Source of the DNA: Bacillota bacterium
Lineage (GTDB): Bacteria; Bacillota; Clostridia; Peptostreptococcales; Anaerovoracaceae
NCBI GenBank assembly: GCA_019420525.1
Contig: JAHZHA010000005.1
Coordinates: 1-44,024 of the forward strand
Length of the DNA stretch: 44,024 nucleotides
Direction of reading: 5' to 3'
Shown: positions 17,533 through 26,682 of the stretch, piece after piece
Layout: each line of letters opens with the position of its first letter
How positions within the stretch are numbered: the first letter of the stretch is position 1
The notes under the pieces: generated by a model
Seen by the model: only the letters and a program-made list of their open reading frames with translations
Told to the model about the DNA's origin: nothing
Database searches by the model: none
Translations under genes and position numbers: made by a program

Positions 17533-18918
17533 CTACATCGATTCCGCTTTTTTAAATACGTCCTCGATCGGTCCGCAGTTGAAGAATGCCATTTCCGGAA
17601 TATCGTCCATCTCGCCGTCTAGAATCATCTTAAAGCCTTTGATGGTCTCAGCAACCGGAACATACTGGCCTGCGATGCCCGTAAAGTTTTCCGCTACATG
17701 GAACGGCTGGGACAGGAATTTCTGGATCTTTCTGGCACGATATACGATCTTTTTATCATTTTCGTCCAGTTCTTCCATACCCATGATGGCGATGATATCC
17801 TGCAGTTCGTTATAACGCTGCAGCGCTTCCTGTACGCGGCGTGCCACATCATAGTGCTCCTCGCCTACGACTTCCGCTTCCAGAATACGCGAAGTGGAAT
17901 CCAGCGGATCTACCGCAGGATAGAGGCCCTGTTCTGCGATCTTTCTGGAAAGTACCGTCTTCGCGTCCAGATGTGTGAACGTCGTAGCCGGAGCCGGGTC
18001 AGTCAGGTCGTCGGCAGGCACGTATACGGCCTGAACCGATGTGATGGAACCATTCTTCGTGGAAGTGATTCTCTCCTGAAGTTCGCCCACTTCGTTTGCC
18101 AGCGTCGGCTGGTAACCTACTGCGGACGGCATACGTCCCAGCAGCGCCGATACCTCAGAGCCGGCCTGTACGAAACGGAAGATGTTATCGATGAACAGAA
18201 GCACGTCCTGATGCTGTACGTCACGGAAATATTCCGCCATGGTCAGACCTGTCTGTGCGACTCTCATACGTGCACCAGGAGGTTCATTCATCTGTCCAAA
18301 CACCAGCGCTGTTTTATTGATTACGCCGGATTCCGTCATTTCGTTCCAGAGATCGTTTCCCTCACGTGTACGTTCTCCTACGCCGGTAAAAATGGAATAC
18401 CCGCCGTGTTCCGTCGCAATATTAGTGATAAGTTCCTGAATCAGTACGGTCTTGCCTACTCCGGCACCGCCGAAGAGACCGATCTTTCCGCCCTTTGCGT
18501 ACGGAGCCAGCAGGTCGATGACCTTAATGCCTGTCTCCAGCATTTCAACGGCAGGCGTCTGCTCTGCAAAGGAAGGTGCATCTCTGTGGATCGCCCACTG
18601 CTCCTCGCCCTCTACCGGCTCTCCGCCATCGATGACATCACCGATTACATTGAACATGCGGCCCAGTGTCGAGTCGCCTACCGGTACTTTAATGTAATCT
18701 CCGGTAGCCTCGACCTCCATTCCCTTTGAAAGTCCTTCACTGGAATCGAGTACGATACAGCGTACCACTCTGTTTCCCATATGCTGAGCGACCTCCATTA
18801 CCAGAGGCGCGCCGTTTAACTGTACTATGAGGGCTTCTTTAATGAGGGGAAGTGGATCTCCTTCAAATACTACATCCACAACAGGTCCGATAACCTGCGT
18901 GATTTTTCCCTTATTCAT
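17533..18918 (-). CDS. atpD: F1 ATP synthase subunit beta
   Basis: The 461-residue catalytic subunit, three copies of which make ATP from ADP and phosphate in the F1 head. The P-loop GGAGVGKTVLIQEL is near residues 150-163, followed by GERTREGNDLW (catalytic glutamate region), VFGQMNEPPGARMRV, the Walker B LLFIDNIFRF and the DELSEED-like loop MGMEELDENDK near residue 385, which contacts gamma and epsilon. AGGAGG precedes the start. It lies between atpG and atpC with short gaps. Confidence 0.98.
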   Translation of the reverse strand: MNKGKITQVIGPVVDVVFEGDPLPLIKEALIVQLNGAPLVMEVAQHMGNRVVRCIVLDSSEGLSKGMEVEATGDYIKVPVGDSTLGRMFNVIGDVIDGGEPVEGEEQWAIHRDAPSFAEQTPAVEMLETGIKVIDLLAPYAKGGKIGLFGGAGVGKTVLIQELITNIATEHGGYSIFTGVGERTREGNDLWNEMTESGVINKTALVFGQMNEPPGARMRVAQTGLTMAEYFRDVQHQDVLLFIDNIFRFVQAGSEVSALLGRMPSAVGYQPTLANEVGELQERITSTKNGSITSVQAVYVPADDLTDPAPATTFTHLDAKTVLSRKIAEQGLYPAVDPLDSTSRILEAEVVGEEHYDVARRVQEALQRYNELQDIIAIMGMEELDENDKKIVYRARKIQKFLSQPFHVAENFTGIAGQYVPVAETIKGFKMILDGEMDDIPEMAFFNCGPIEDVFKKAESM

Positions 18919-18934
18919 CTATTCCTCCTGTTAA

Positions 18935-19831
18935 TTACTCCTGCGACTGTGCACCGCTTACAATTTCTGTAATCTCCTGGGTGATCGCCGCCTGTCTCAC
19001 ACGGTTGTAAATGAGAGACAGTTCTGTGATCATTTCCTTCGCATTTGTCGTCGCATTATCCATCGCGGTCATACGTGAACTCTGCTCGCAGGCGTAGGAT
19101 TCCACCATGGCGCCGTAGATCAGACCTTTCACGTAATTCGGCACGATATGCCGCAGCACCTCTACAGGAGAAGGCGAAAAGAATACGGAAGACTCCTTCT
19201 TTGATTCCTCGTCTCCGTCGCCGGGACGGCTGAACATATGCTGGGAAAGAGGAAGAATCTTCATCGCTTTCGCCTCAAACGACATGGAATTGATCATCTT
19301 TGTATATATGACGAATACTTCGTCAAATTCATCCTGTTCAAACTTTTCGATAACGTGCTCCGCCATACCCCGGGCGCGGTAGCCCGTCGGTTCCGCTGCC
19401 GGATAGACAAACTCGTCATCGATTTTTACGTCGGAACGATTCAGATAATAATTTCTGGACATATAGCCGATGGCGCAGACCGTATTGTCTTTCCCCATCG
19501 CCAGCAGCTCGTCGGCGAGTTTGAACACGTTGTGATTGTACGAGCCGGCCAGTCCTTTGTCGGAGGTGATGATGATAAAACAGCGCTTCACGTCTTCCGA
19601 CGCCTTTTCCTTCATCGAGGAAGCATCGAAAAGCGTGCCTTCCAGATCGGGAGAACGATCCAGAATATCTGAAATCGTCGCCTGGAGACTCTCGAAATAC
19701 GGAGAAACCGCATCTCTGCCGCTTCTCGCCTTTCTCAGCTTAGAGGACGAGATCAGATACATCGCGTTGGTAATCTTCATCGTATCCTTGACGCTGTCGA
19801 TTCTCGTACGGATTTCTCTCATGTTTGCCAT
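18935..19831 (-). CDS. atpG: F1 ATP synthase subunit gamma
   Basis: The 298-residue rotating shaft of F1. The N-terminal helix MREIRTRIDSVKDTMKITNA, the ITSDKGLAGSYNHNVF block (residues about 88-103) and the C-terminal coiled helix with TAMDNATTNAKEMI and YNRVRQAAITQEI are the family signatures. A short acidic insert (DGDEESKKESS) sits near residues 207-217. AGGTGA lies just before the ATG, and the gene starts only four bases after atpA ends. Confidence 0.97.
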   Translation of the reverse strand: MANMREIRTRIDSVKDTMKITNAMYLISSSKLRKARSGRDAVSPYFESLQATISDILDRSPDLEGTLFDASSMKEKASEDVKRCFIIITSDKGLAGSYNHNVFKLADELLAMGKDNTVCAIGYMSRNYYLNRSDVKIDDEFVYPAAEPTGYRARGMAEHVIEKFEQDEFDEVFVIYTKMINSMSFEAKAMKILPLSQHMFSRPGDGDEESKKESSVFFSPSPVEVLRHIVPNYVKGLIYGAMVESYACEQSSRMTAMDNATTNAKEMITELSLIYNRVRQAAITQEITEIVSGAQSQE

Positions 19832-19835
19832 GAAA

Positions 19836-21338
19836 TCACCTACTCTTGTATTCTCTGATCACAGTCAGGATCGATTCCTTCAGTTCATCTGTAAGAACCT
19901 GTTTTTCCATGATTTCGCTGATGATTTCCGGATGCGATGCTTCAAAATATTCGACAACACCGTTCTTGAACGCTTCGATTTCTTTGAGCGGGAGATCGAG
20001 AAGCAGCTTCGCGTTGGCCGCACACAGGAGAATAACCTGCTTGTAGAGCGGCATCGGTCTGTACAGCGGCTGTTTCAGCAGTTCGATCAGGCTCTTGCCG
20101 TGTGCCAGAAGTTCCTTGGTGGCATCATCCAGATCGGAACTGAACTGTGTAAATACTTCCATTTCGCGGTACTGTGCCAGATCCACACGGAGAGAACCTG
20201 CCACCGATTTCATGATCTTCGTCTGTGCCTTACCGCCTACTCTGGATACGGAGAGACCTACGTTTACCGCAGGACGCACACCGGAGTAGAAGAGACCTGT
20301 CTCCAGGAAGATCTGACCATCTGTGATGGAAATTACGTTTGTCGGGATATATGCAGATACGTCGCCCGCCAGCGTTTCGATGATAGGCAGCGCTGTCATG
20401 GAACCGCCGCCGAATTCCGGCGCACGTCTGCAGGCACGCTCCAGAAGTCTGGAGTGCAGATAGAATACATCGCCCGGATACGCTTCACGGCCTGGCGGTC
20501 TGTGGAGCAGCAGGGACATGGCACGATAGGCCTGTGCGTGCTTGGACAGATCGTCGTATACGATGAGGACGTCCTTCGCCTTATCCATAAAGTGCTCGCC
20601 GATGGCAGCTCCGGTATACGGAGCCAGATACTGCAGCGGAGCGGGCTCGCTGGCCGGTGAATTGACAACGATGGTATAGTCCATGGCGCCGTACTTCTTC
20701 AGCGTGCTCACTGTCTTTGCAACGGTAGACGCCTTCTGACCGATGGCTACATAGATACAGATGACATCCTGACCTTTCTGGTTGATGATCGTATCGATAG
20801 CAATAGCCGTTTTACCTGTCTGACGGTCACCGATGATGAGCTCTCTCTGACCTCTGCCGATCGGGAACATGGAGTCGATAGCCAGGATACCCGTCTGCAG
20901 CGGCTGGGATACTTCTTTTCTCGTGATTACGCCCGGAGCCTTGTGTTCTACCGGACGATAATCGTCCGTTTCGATAGGGCCGAGACCGTCGATGGGATGA
21001 CCCAGCGCGTCTACGACACGGCCGATCATCTTTTCTCCTACGGCTACGCCGGCCTGCTTTCCGGTGCGCTTTACCGCAGTTCCCTCTACGATGCCGTGAT
21101 CGGATCCCAGCAGTACGCATCCGATGACTTTCTCTTCGAGGTTCTGAGCGATGCCGGCTGTTCCATTTTCAAATTCAACGAGTTCGCCGTACATTACGCT
21201 CTGCAGGCCGTAGACATTGGCGATACCGTCACCTACGCTGATGACTCTGCCGGTCTCTTCCACCTGCACTTTACTGTCATAATTTTCTATTTCATCTTTT
21301 AAGACAGAAATGATTCCTTTCGAATTTATGTTACTCAA
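19836..21338 (-). CDS. atpA: F1 ATP synthase subunit alpha
   Basis: The 500-residue regulatory nucleotide-binding subunit of F1. It has the P-loop GDRQTGKTAIAIDTI near residues 170-184, the VVNSPASEPAPLQYLAPY block, the VYDDLSKHAQAYR segment and the ISITDGQIFLE motif. The frame is open further upstream, but GAGAGGTGAG, which contains the atpH stop, sits right before a TTG at 21338 that yields the expected N-terminus (SNINSKGIISVLKDEIENYD), so I start there. Five bases separate it from atpH. Confidence 0.96.
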   Translation of the reverse strand: MSNINSKGIISVLKDEIENYDSKVQVEETGRVISVGDGIANVYGLQSVMYGELVEFENGTAGIAQNLEEKVIGCVLLGSDHGIVEGTAVKRTGKQAGVAVGEKMIGRVVDALGHPIDGLGPIETDDYRPVEHKAPGVITRKEVSQPLQTGILAIDSMFPIGRGQRELIIGDRQTGKTAIAIDTIINQKGQDVICIYVAIGQKASTVAKTVSTLKKYGAMDYTIVVNSPASEPAPLQYLAPYTGAAIGEHFMDKAKDVLIVYDDLSKHAQAYRAMSLLLHRPPGREAYPGDVFYLHSRLLERACRRAPEFGGGSMTALPIIETLAGDVSAYIPTNVISITDGQIFLETGLFYSGVRPAVNVGLSVSRVGGKAQTKIMKSVAGSLRVDLAQYREMEVFTQFSSDLDDATKELLAHGKSLIELLKQPLYRPMPLYKQVILLCAANAKLLLDLPLKEIEAFKNGVVEYFEASHPEIISEIMEKQVLTDELKESILTVIREYKSR

Positions 21339-21342
21339 CTTC

Positions 21343-21846
21343 TCACCTCTCTGCAAAATGACGCTTCATCTTTGCCATCGAAGTTCTGATGCTCTGGTCA
21401 TAGACCTGTTCGCCTACCGTGAGAATGAAGCCGCCTATGATCGCCGGATCTTCCTGCAGGCGCAGCTTCACGCTTTTCTTTCCCCAGTCTCTGGCGATCT
21501 TTGCCTTCAGGCTTTCGATCTGAGCGTCATCCGGCTTTGTCACATACGTAAATACCGCTTCCACCGTATTTTCTTTTTCGCGTACGATACCGTCGTACGC
21601 ATCGAACATCTCGGAAGCACATCCGACGTCGCCGTTGTCACTCATCACTTTGAGAAAATTCCAAAGAGATTCCGGAAAGAGTTTTTCGATGATATTTCTC
21701 TTCTCCGATCTGCGGACCAGCGGATTTACCAGTGCTTCAACGAGTTCCGGCGATTCTGTCAGCAGACTTCTCGCCGTGCTCAGATTCTCCGGATCTATGT
21801 TCATATCATATAAGACTCTGGCATAGTTTAAGGGTAAATCAATCAT
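21343..21846 (-). CDS. atpH: ATP synthase subunit delta (OSCP-like)
   Basis: The 167-residue peripheral-stalk subunit that joins the b dimer to the top of F1. The sequence is divergent as usual, but LNYARVLYDM near the start, KRNIIEKLFPESLWNFLKVM in the middle and the C-terminal PAIIGGFILTVGEQVYDQSI with the final basic SMAKMKRHF are typical. It overlaps atpF by four bases (ATGA), so translation is coupled. Confidence 0.94.
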   Translation of the reverse strand: MIDLPLNYARVLYDMNIDPENLSTARSLLTESPELVEALVNPLVRRSEKRNIIEKLFPESLWNFLKVMSDNGDVGCASEMFDAYDGIVREKENTVEAVFTYVTKPDDAQIESLKAKIARDWGKKSVKLRLQEDPAIIGGFILTVGEQVYDQSIRTSMAKMKRHFAER

Positions 21847-22328
21847 TTGTGTGACCCCTCTTCCGATAAGAATTGATCAAGCATATTTCTGTTGGCCTTC
21901 GTATCCACGCTGTTTCCGATCAGTTTGGATGCCGCCGCCAGCGCCACCTGAGCGAGTTCCGCCTGAGCTTCGCGCATCATCTGTTCACGGTCGGCTTCCG
22001 CAGACTTGTCTGCCTGCTTTTTAATCTGAATGGCGTCTTCGTTGGCCTTATCTATAATGTGCGCATACTGGACTTTCGCCCGTTCCTTCGCCTCGTTCAC
22101 GATCTGGAAAGATTCCTCTTTCGCGTTCTTCAGCGACTCCTCGTAACGGAGTTTCAGTTCGTCAGCCTCTTTGTTTTTGCTTTCCGCGTCATCCAGCTGA
22201 TTCTGAATCAGCATCTGCCGCTTTTCGATCATGCCCAGCACGGGCTTGAAGAGAAAAATTCTGAGCAGGACAAAGAGAATGAGAATATTGACGATAATCC
22301 AGATTACGCCCCAGTTCAATGTGAGCAT
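21843..22328 (-). CDS. atpF: ATP synthase subunit b
   Basis: The 161-residue b subunit: one N-terminal membrane helix (WGVIWIIVNILILFVLLRIF, residues about 6-25) followed by a long charged coiled-coil helix, with KPVLGMIEKRQ at the junction. Two copies form the outer stalk that keeps F1 from spinning. AGGAGG precedes the ATG. It lies between atpE and atpH, in the usual order. Confidence 0.95.
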   Translation of the reverse strand: MLTLNWGVIWIIVNILILFVLLRIFLFKPVLGMIEKRQMLIQNQLDDAESKNKEADELKLRYEESLKNAKEESFQIVNEAKERAKVQYAHIIDKANEDAIQIKKQADKSAEADREQMMREAQAELAQVALAAASKLIGNSVDTKANRNMLDQFLSEEGSHK

Positions 22329-22363
22329 TCTTCAGCCTCCAAATAGTCCGTAAACCCGGTTTG

Positions 22364-22585
22364 CTATAATACTAAGATGATAACGAGCGCAACTACGAGA
22401 CCGTAAATAGCAGTTGCTTCCGCCAGTGCGCAGCCCAGGATGAGAGTACTGTTGATTGCACCCTTGGCTTCCGGCTGTCTTGCAATAGCTTCTGTAGCCT
22501 TGGAAGTTGCGATACCGATACCGATACCTGCGCCAAAACCTGTTAATACTGCGATACCTGCACCTATAGCGATTAAACCTGTCAT
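22364..22585 (-). CDS. atpE: ATP synthase subunit c
   Basis: A 73-residue hairpin of two membrane helices that forms the rotor ring. The polar loop ARQPEAKG (residues about 35-42) is conserved, and the ion-binding carboxylate is E56 in ALAEATAIYGL. In sodium-type c subunits a glutamine in helix 1 and a serine or threonine right after the glutamate help bind Na+; here those positions are I23 and A57, which points to protons as coupling ion. AGGAGG precedes the ATG at 22585; the frame stays open upstream but gives no sensible protein. Confidence 0.96.
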   Translation of the reverse strand: MTGLIAIGAGIAVLTGFGAGIGIGIATSKATEAIARQPEAKGAINSTLILGCALAEATAIYGLVVALVIILVL

Positions 22586-22716
22586 AATTTTATCCTCCTG
22601 TTGAAAATAATGACTTAGAAAAATGATTAAAAATCTCAGAGATTCTTGCTGCCGTCCTTTCTCCGGCATCATCCATCTTCATCTGAAAAAAACAGATCTG
22701 TTTTACATCTTCTGCA

Positions 22717-23403
22717 TCAGTCTTCAATAGCTTCCTGAATGAACAGAGATGTCAAGAAACAGAACACATATGCCTGCAGCAGTCCGTCGAAGATATCAAA
22801 GTAAAGACTGAATACGATCGGCACGACTGCCGGAACGCAGATTATGACCAGTTCCATGATGATGTACGCGCCCAGAATATTTCCGAAAAGTCGCATACAG
22901 AGTGACAGCGGTTTGATGAACAGTTCCATGAGGTTCATCGGAAGCAGGATGCCCATAGGATGCGCAAAGCGCTTCAGCCATCCTTTGACACCGAACTGAT
23001 GAATTGATGCGTACTGGATCAGCACAATACTTATCAGGGCCAGACCAGCCGTGGTATTGAGTTCTTTTGTCGGCGGAGCCACCCCGATCAGACCGAGCAT
23101 ATTGGATACGCCCAGATAAAGCAGAACCGTCAGCAGATAAGGAATATATCTCTTTCCTCTTTCTCCGAGAATGTTGTAAAACACGCCGTACAGCTTACCG
23201 ATTGCCAGCTCTATGGCAGCCTGCTTTTTTCCCGGAATAATCTTCATGTTTCTTGTGAAGATTATCGATACGATGACAAGAAATGCCATAACGCCCCAAG
23301 TAGCCACGACTCCTTTTGTTATCGGAAGATCGATGCTGCCTATCGGGATATTCCATATCGGTTCGATATTCAGCTTTTCTTGCAATTCCTCACCTATTGG
23401 CAA
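22717..23403 (-). CDS. atpB: ATP synthase subunit a
   Basis: The 228-residue stator subunit with five to six membrane helices that forms the ion half-channels. The essential arginine is in LCMRLFGNILGAYIIMELVI, and the C-terminal helix (FDGLLQAYVFCFLTSLFIQE) is conserved. The GTG at 23412 lies inside the ribosome binding site AAAGGAGGTG, so the true start is the TTG at 23403, eight bases downstream of AGGAGG. It is the first gene of the operon; no atpI or atpZ precedes it in the window. Confidence 0.94.
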   Translation of the reverse strand: MPIGEELQEKLNIEPIWNIPIGSIDLPITKGVVATWGVMAFLVIVSIIFTRNMKIIPGKKQAAIELAIGKLYGVFYNILGERGKRYIPYLLTVLLYLGVSNMLGLIGVAPPTKELNTTAGLALISIVLIQYASIHQFGVKGWLKRFAHPMGILLPMNLMELFIKPLSLCMRLFGNILGAYIIMELVIICVPAVVPIVFSLYFDIFDGLLQAYVFCFLTSLFIQEAIED

Positions 23404-23450
23404 TAAATTCACCTCCTTTTTCAGATAAGATTAATTCAGTAATCTGTTGT

Positions 23451-23479
23451 ATATTAATACTTTCAGAGCGGTTTTTCAA
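23451..23479 (-). promoter_or_regulatory. Predicted atp operon promoter
   Basis: On the minus strand TTGAAA (23474-23479) and TAATAT (23451-23456) are 17 bases apart, with a start near 23445, about 40 bases before the atpB start. The rest of the 470-base gap to ilvE holds the ilvE promoter and leader; I see no gene. Confidence 0.55.
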
Positions 23480-23692
23480 TGTAATGCGAAAAAGCATTTT
23501 GTATACAACAAATTTGTCGATCTCAGCCGGAAGATCTTCTTCCGAAAGAATCACGCACTGACACAGCAAAGCCGTATATATGTAAAACGCTGAATGCGAT
23601 TTTACCGATTTATTTTCTGAATTAACTTTTAAAATCTCCTGACTTCCCGGTTTCAGTGACTGTTCTTTTCACTTCTGCCACGATCTGTTCGC

Positions 23693-23721
23693 TTGACAGC
23701 ATAAAACGGGAGTTCTATAAT
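23693..23721 (+). promoter_or_regulatory. Perfect consensus sigma-A promoter of ilvE
   Basis: TTGACA (23693-23698), a 17-base spacer and TATAAT (23716-23721) match the consensus exactly. Transcription should begin near 23728, leaving a leader of about 158 bases. The leader has a weak CTCCG/CGGAG hairpin but no structure I recognise as a T-box or other known switch. Confidence 0.8.
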
Positions 23722-23885
23722 TAATCGTAATTTACATTTTCGCCTTGTTTTCACCGTTTTTTCTCCGTTTTCCTGGGTTTTTCGGCCCTTTGCGGAGATT
23801 TACGGAGCAGCAGGCGGCTTGTTTATATATTTTCATTACCATGCACTCATAATTATATGTTATCAATACGAAGGAGCTGATTTAC

Positions 23886-24917
23886 ATGGAAAAGAAAAAT
23901 ATCGACTGGTCCAATCTCGGATTCGCCTACCAGCAGACGGAACAGCGCTATGTCTCCAACTACAGAGACGGCGCCTGGGACGAAGGTGGCCTCACATCCG
24001 ATGCCAGCATCGTGATCAACGAATGCGCAGGTGTTCTCCAGTACGCGCAGACCGTATTCGAAGGTCTCAAAGCTTACACTACAGAAGACGGCAGAATCGT
24101 CACATTCCGTCCTGACCTCAATGCAGAGCGTCTCATCAATTCCGCGAGACGACTGGAAATTCCTGAAATTTCGAAAGAGAAATTCCTGGACGCCATCGAT
24201 CAGGTAGTTGCCGCCAACGCAGCTTATGTTCCACCTTACGGTTCTGGCGCTACATTGTATATCAGACCTTATATCTTCGGATCGAACCCTGTCATCGGCG
24301 TAAAGCCTGCGGACGAGTATCAGTTCCGCGTTTTCTGCACTCCGGTAGGTCCTTATTTCAAAGGCGGAATCAAACCGCTCACCATCAAGGTCAGTGACTT
24401 TGACCGTGCGGCTCCTCACGGAACGGGCCATATCAAGGCTGGACTCAATTATGCCATGAGCCTTCACGCCATCATGACGGCACACGCAGAGGGCTTTGAC
24501 GAAAATATGTACCTCGACGCGGCTACGAGAACGAAAGTTGAAGAAACCGGCGGCGCCAACTTTATCTTCATCACGAAAGATAACAAAGTCGTCACACCGA
24601 AGTCCGACAGCATTCTCCCATCCATTACCCGTCGTTCCCTCATGACCGTCGCAAAAGATTATCTGGGTCTCGAAGCGGAGGAACGCGAAGTTTACTTCGA
24701 TGAAGTAAAAGATTTCGCGGAATGTGGATTATGCGGCACTGCAGCGGTCATCTCTCCGGTGGGAAAGATCAATGACCATGGCAGAGAGATCGTTTTCCCT
24801 TCCGGTATGGAGGAAATGGGACCTGTCACCAAAAAACTCTACGAAACCCTCACCGGCATTCAGATGGGACACATCGAAGCACCGGAAGGCTGGATCAGAG
24901 AGATCAAGGTAAAATAA
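23886..24917 (+). CDS. ilvE: Branched-chain amino acid aminotransferase
   Basis: A 343-residue class IV PLP enzyme that interconverts valine, leucine and isoleucine with their 2-oxo acids, using 2-oxoglutarate/glutamate. The N-terminus matches type II BCATs (LQYAQTVFEGLKAY, then RPDLNAERLINSARRL). The PLP lysine is in GTGHIKAGLNYA, near residue 185; VEETGGANFIFI and the C-terminal CGTAAVISPV block that binds the cofactor phosphate are also present. AAGGAG lies nine bases before the ATG. It stands alone, with a strong promoter and its own terminator. Confidence 0.96.
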   Translation: MEKKNIDWSNLGFAYQQTEQRYVSNYRDGAWDEGGLTSDASIVINECAGVLQYAQTVFEGLKAYTTEDGRIVTFRPDLNAERLINSARRLEIPEISKEKFLDAIDQVVAANAAYVPPYGSGATLYIRPYIFGSNPVIGVKPADEYQFRVFCTPVGPYFKGGIKPLTIKVSDFDRAAPHGTGHIKAGLNYAMSLHAIMTAHAEGFDENMYLDAATRTKVEETGGANFIFITKDNKVVTPKSDSILPSITRRSLMTVAKDYLGLEAEEREVYFDEVKDFAECGLCGTAAVISPVGKINDHGREIVFPSGMEEMGPVTKKLYETLTGIQMGHIEAPEGWIREIKVK

Positions 24918-24939
24918 CAGGCATACGACCTGCACTTTC

Positions 24940-24975
24940 AGGCTGCCTTTCGGAAAAGGCAGCCTTTTTATTTTT
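24940..24975 (+). terminator. Terminator of ilvE
   Basis: AGGCTGCCTTT (24940-24950) and AAAGGCAGCCT (24955-24965) form an 11-base-pair stem with a CGGA loop, followed by TTTTATTTTTTG. This is 20 bases after the ilvE stop. Confidence 0.92.
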
Positions 24976-24988
24976 TGTTTTAATTTTA

Positions 24989-26431
24989 TCAGTAATTTTT
25001 ATTTGCATTGAGAAGTCCGTTTTTCAGTTTCCAGAGCTTCTCGGAGAGATCTACGTAATATTTGTGAGGATTTTCAAATCTCCTCAGTTCGCTCCACATG
25101 AGATCGATCTCACTGCGGCATTTCTTCTGAATCTCCTGGAGAGACGGGAGCTCATAGACGAGCTTGCCCTTGTCAAAAATCTGTACCTGGAGTTCTCTGC
25201 ACTCGCAGTTCTCGATCTTCTTTCTCTTCCACACGTGCTCAGCATCGAAGATTTCAAACGGCTCTTCCGGGATCTCCTCATCCGCAAGAGCTATGAGATC
25301 CGCGATGGCCTTTCCGGTGTCTCTTTCGTAAAGGCGATAGACTTTCTTATATCCCGGATTTGTGATCTTTTCGGTGTTTTCGCTGACCTTTATCTTAGGT
25401 ATGATCTTTCCGTTTTCCTCGATGGCAGCCAGTTTGTAGACACCTCCGAACACCGGATGAGATTTGGCCGTGATCAGGCGCTCGCCCACTCCGAAAGAAT
25501 CGATACTGGCTCCCTCATTGACGACACCCCGTATGATATATTCGTCCAGAGAATTTGACACCACGATGGAACAGTCGGGATGCCCCGCTTCGTCCAGCAT
25601 CTTTCTCGCTTTATTGGAAAGATACGTGACATCTCCGCTGTCGATACGGATTCCTTTGTTGGAAGGATTTATCTCGTCAAATACACGGATGGCATTTGGG
25701 ATTCCTGACTTCAGCACATCGTACGTATCTACCAGCAGAACACAGTTGTCGGGATACAGCTCTGCGAACTTCAAAAAGGCTTCGTATTCGCTGTCGAAAG
25801 ACTGAACCCAACTGTGAGCCATGGTTCCCATCGCCGGAATTCCGAAAAGCTGCTCCGCGATGGTACAGGCGGTACCTGCGCATCCTCCAATATAAGCTGC
25901 CCTGGCTCCGAAAACAGCAGCATCCGTTCCCTGCGCTCTTCTGGAACCGAACTCCATGACCGTCTTACCTGCGGCAGCCCGGACGATCCGGTCTGCTTTC
26001 GTGGCGATCAGCGACTGATGATTGATCGACATCAGGACGAATGTCTCGATAAACTGAGCCTGAATGATCGGTCCTCTGACGGTGATAACCGGTTCATAAG
26101 GAAAGATCGGCATTCCCTCCGGAATTGCCCAGACATCACATTCGAATTCAAAATTTCTGAGATAGTCGAGAAATGCTTCGCTGAAACAATTCTTCGATCT
26201 GAGATATTCGATATCTTCATCTGTAAATTCCAGATTCTGAAGATAATCCACTACCTGTTCAAGACCTGCCATCACGGCAAATCCGCCGCCGTCGGGCACT
26301 CTCCTGAAAAACATATCGAAATATGCGATCACGTCTTTTTTTCCGAGTTCAAAATAACCATTAGCCATAGTCAGCTCGTAAAAATCGGTGAGCATCGTAT
26401 AATTGAAGTTTTTTTCAGAATGACGATTCAT
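24989..26431 (-). CDS. pncB: Nicotinate phosphoribosyltransferase
   Basis: A 480-residue enzyme that joins nicotinate to PRPP (with ATP) to give nicotinate mononucleotide, the first step of NAD salvage. The N-terminal LTDFYELTMANGYFELG is the family signature; FGSRRAQGTDAAVFGARAAY, SWVQSFDSEYEAF and GIRIDSGDVTYLS (phosphate-binding region) follow. I start at the ATG at 26431, seven bases after GGAG; a TTG directly before it is in the same frame. Its C-terminus ends close to the ilvE terminator from the other strand. Confidence 0.95.
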   Translation of the reverse strand: MNRHSEKNFNYTMLTDFYELTMANGYFELGKKDVIAYFDMFFRRVPDGGGFAVMAGLEQVVDYLQNLEFTDEDIEYLRSKNCFSEAFLDYLRNFEFECDVWAIPEGMPIFPYEPVITVRGPIIQAQFIETFVLMSINHQSLIATKADRIVRAAAGKTVMEFGSRRAQGTDAAVFGARAAYIGGCAGTACTIAEQLFGIPAMGTMAHSWVQSFDSEYEAFLKFAELYPDNCVLLVDTYDVLKSGIPNAIRVFDEINPSNKGIRIDSGDVTYLSNKARKMLDEAGHPDCSIVVSNSLDEYIIRGVVNEGASIDSFGVGERLITAKSHPVFGGVYKLAAIEENGKIIPKIKVSENTEKITNPGYKKVYRLYERDTGKAIADLIALADEEIPEEPFEIFDAEHVWKRKKIENCECRELQVQIFDKGKLVYELPSLQEIQKKCRSEIDLMWSELRRFENPHKYYVDLSEKLWKLKNGLLNANKNY

Positions 26432-26634
26432 CAATATTCTCCGTTCTCAGCCGGTGCAGCCCCGGCCCGACACAGAACGCAGCTTCTGAAAACGCCGGCG
26501 TTCTGCTGATAAAAGTATTTTCTTATAATATTATCTGTCAAATCAACGTCGATTGCAAGTTTTGATATACTTTTAACACGTTTTTCGGCAATTCCCTTTC
26601 CACAGATTCCGGCGGCAAGAAATTCCGGATCCTC

Positions 26635-26679
26635 ATACAAAAAAGCAGCTATCCGGGCATCCGCCCGAATGCTGCTTTT
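26635..26679 (-). terminator. Terminator of the uvrB-uvrA operon
   Basis: On the minus strand AAAAGCAGC (26671-26679) pairs with GCTGCTTTT (26641-26649), and ATTCGGGC pairs with GCCCGGAT inside, around a GATG loop region; the stem runs into TTTTTTGT. It follows the uvrA stop directly. Confidence 0.88.
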
Positions 26680-26682
26680 GCG

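Noticed and set aside
23728..23885. T-box leader before ilvE
   Set aside because: No recognisable T-box sequence (AGGGTGG-type) or terminator/antiterminator pair in the leader.
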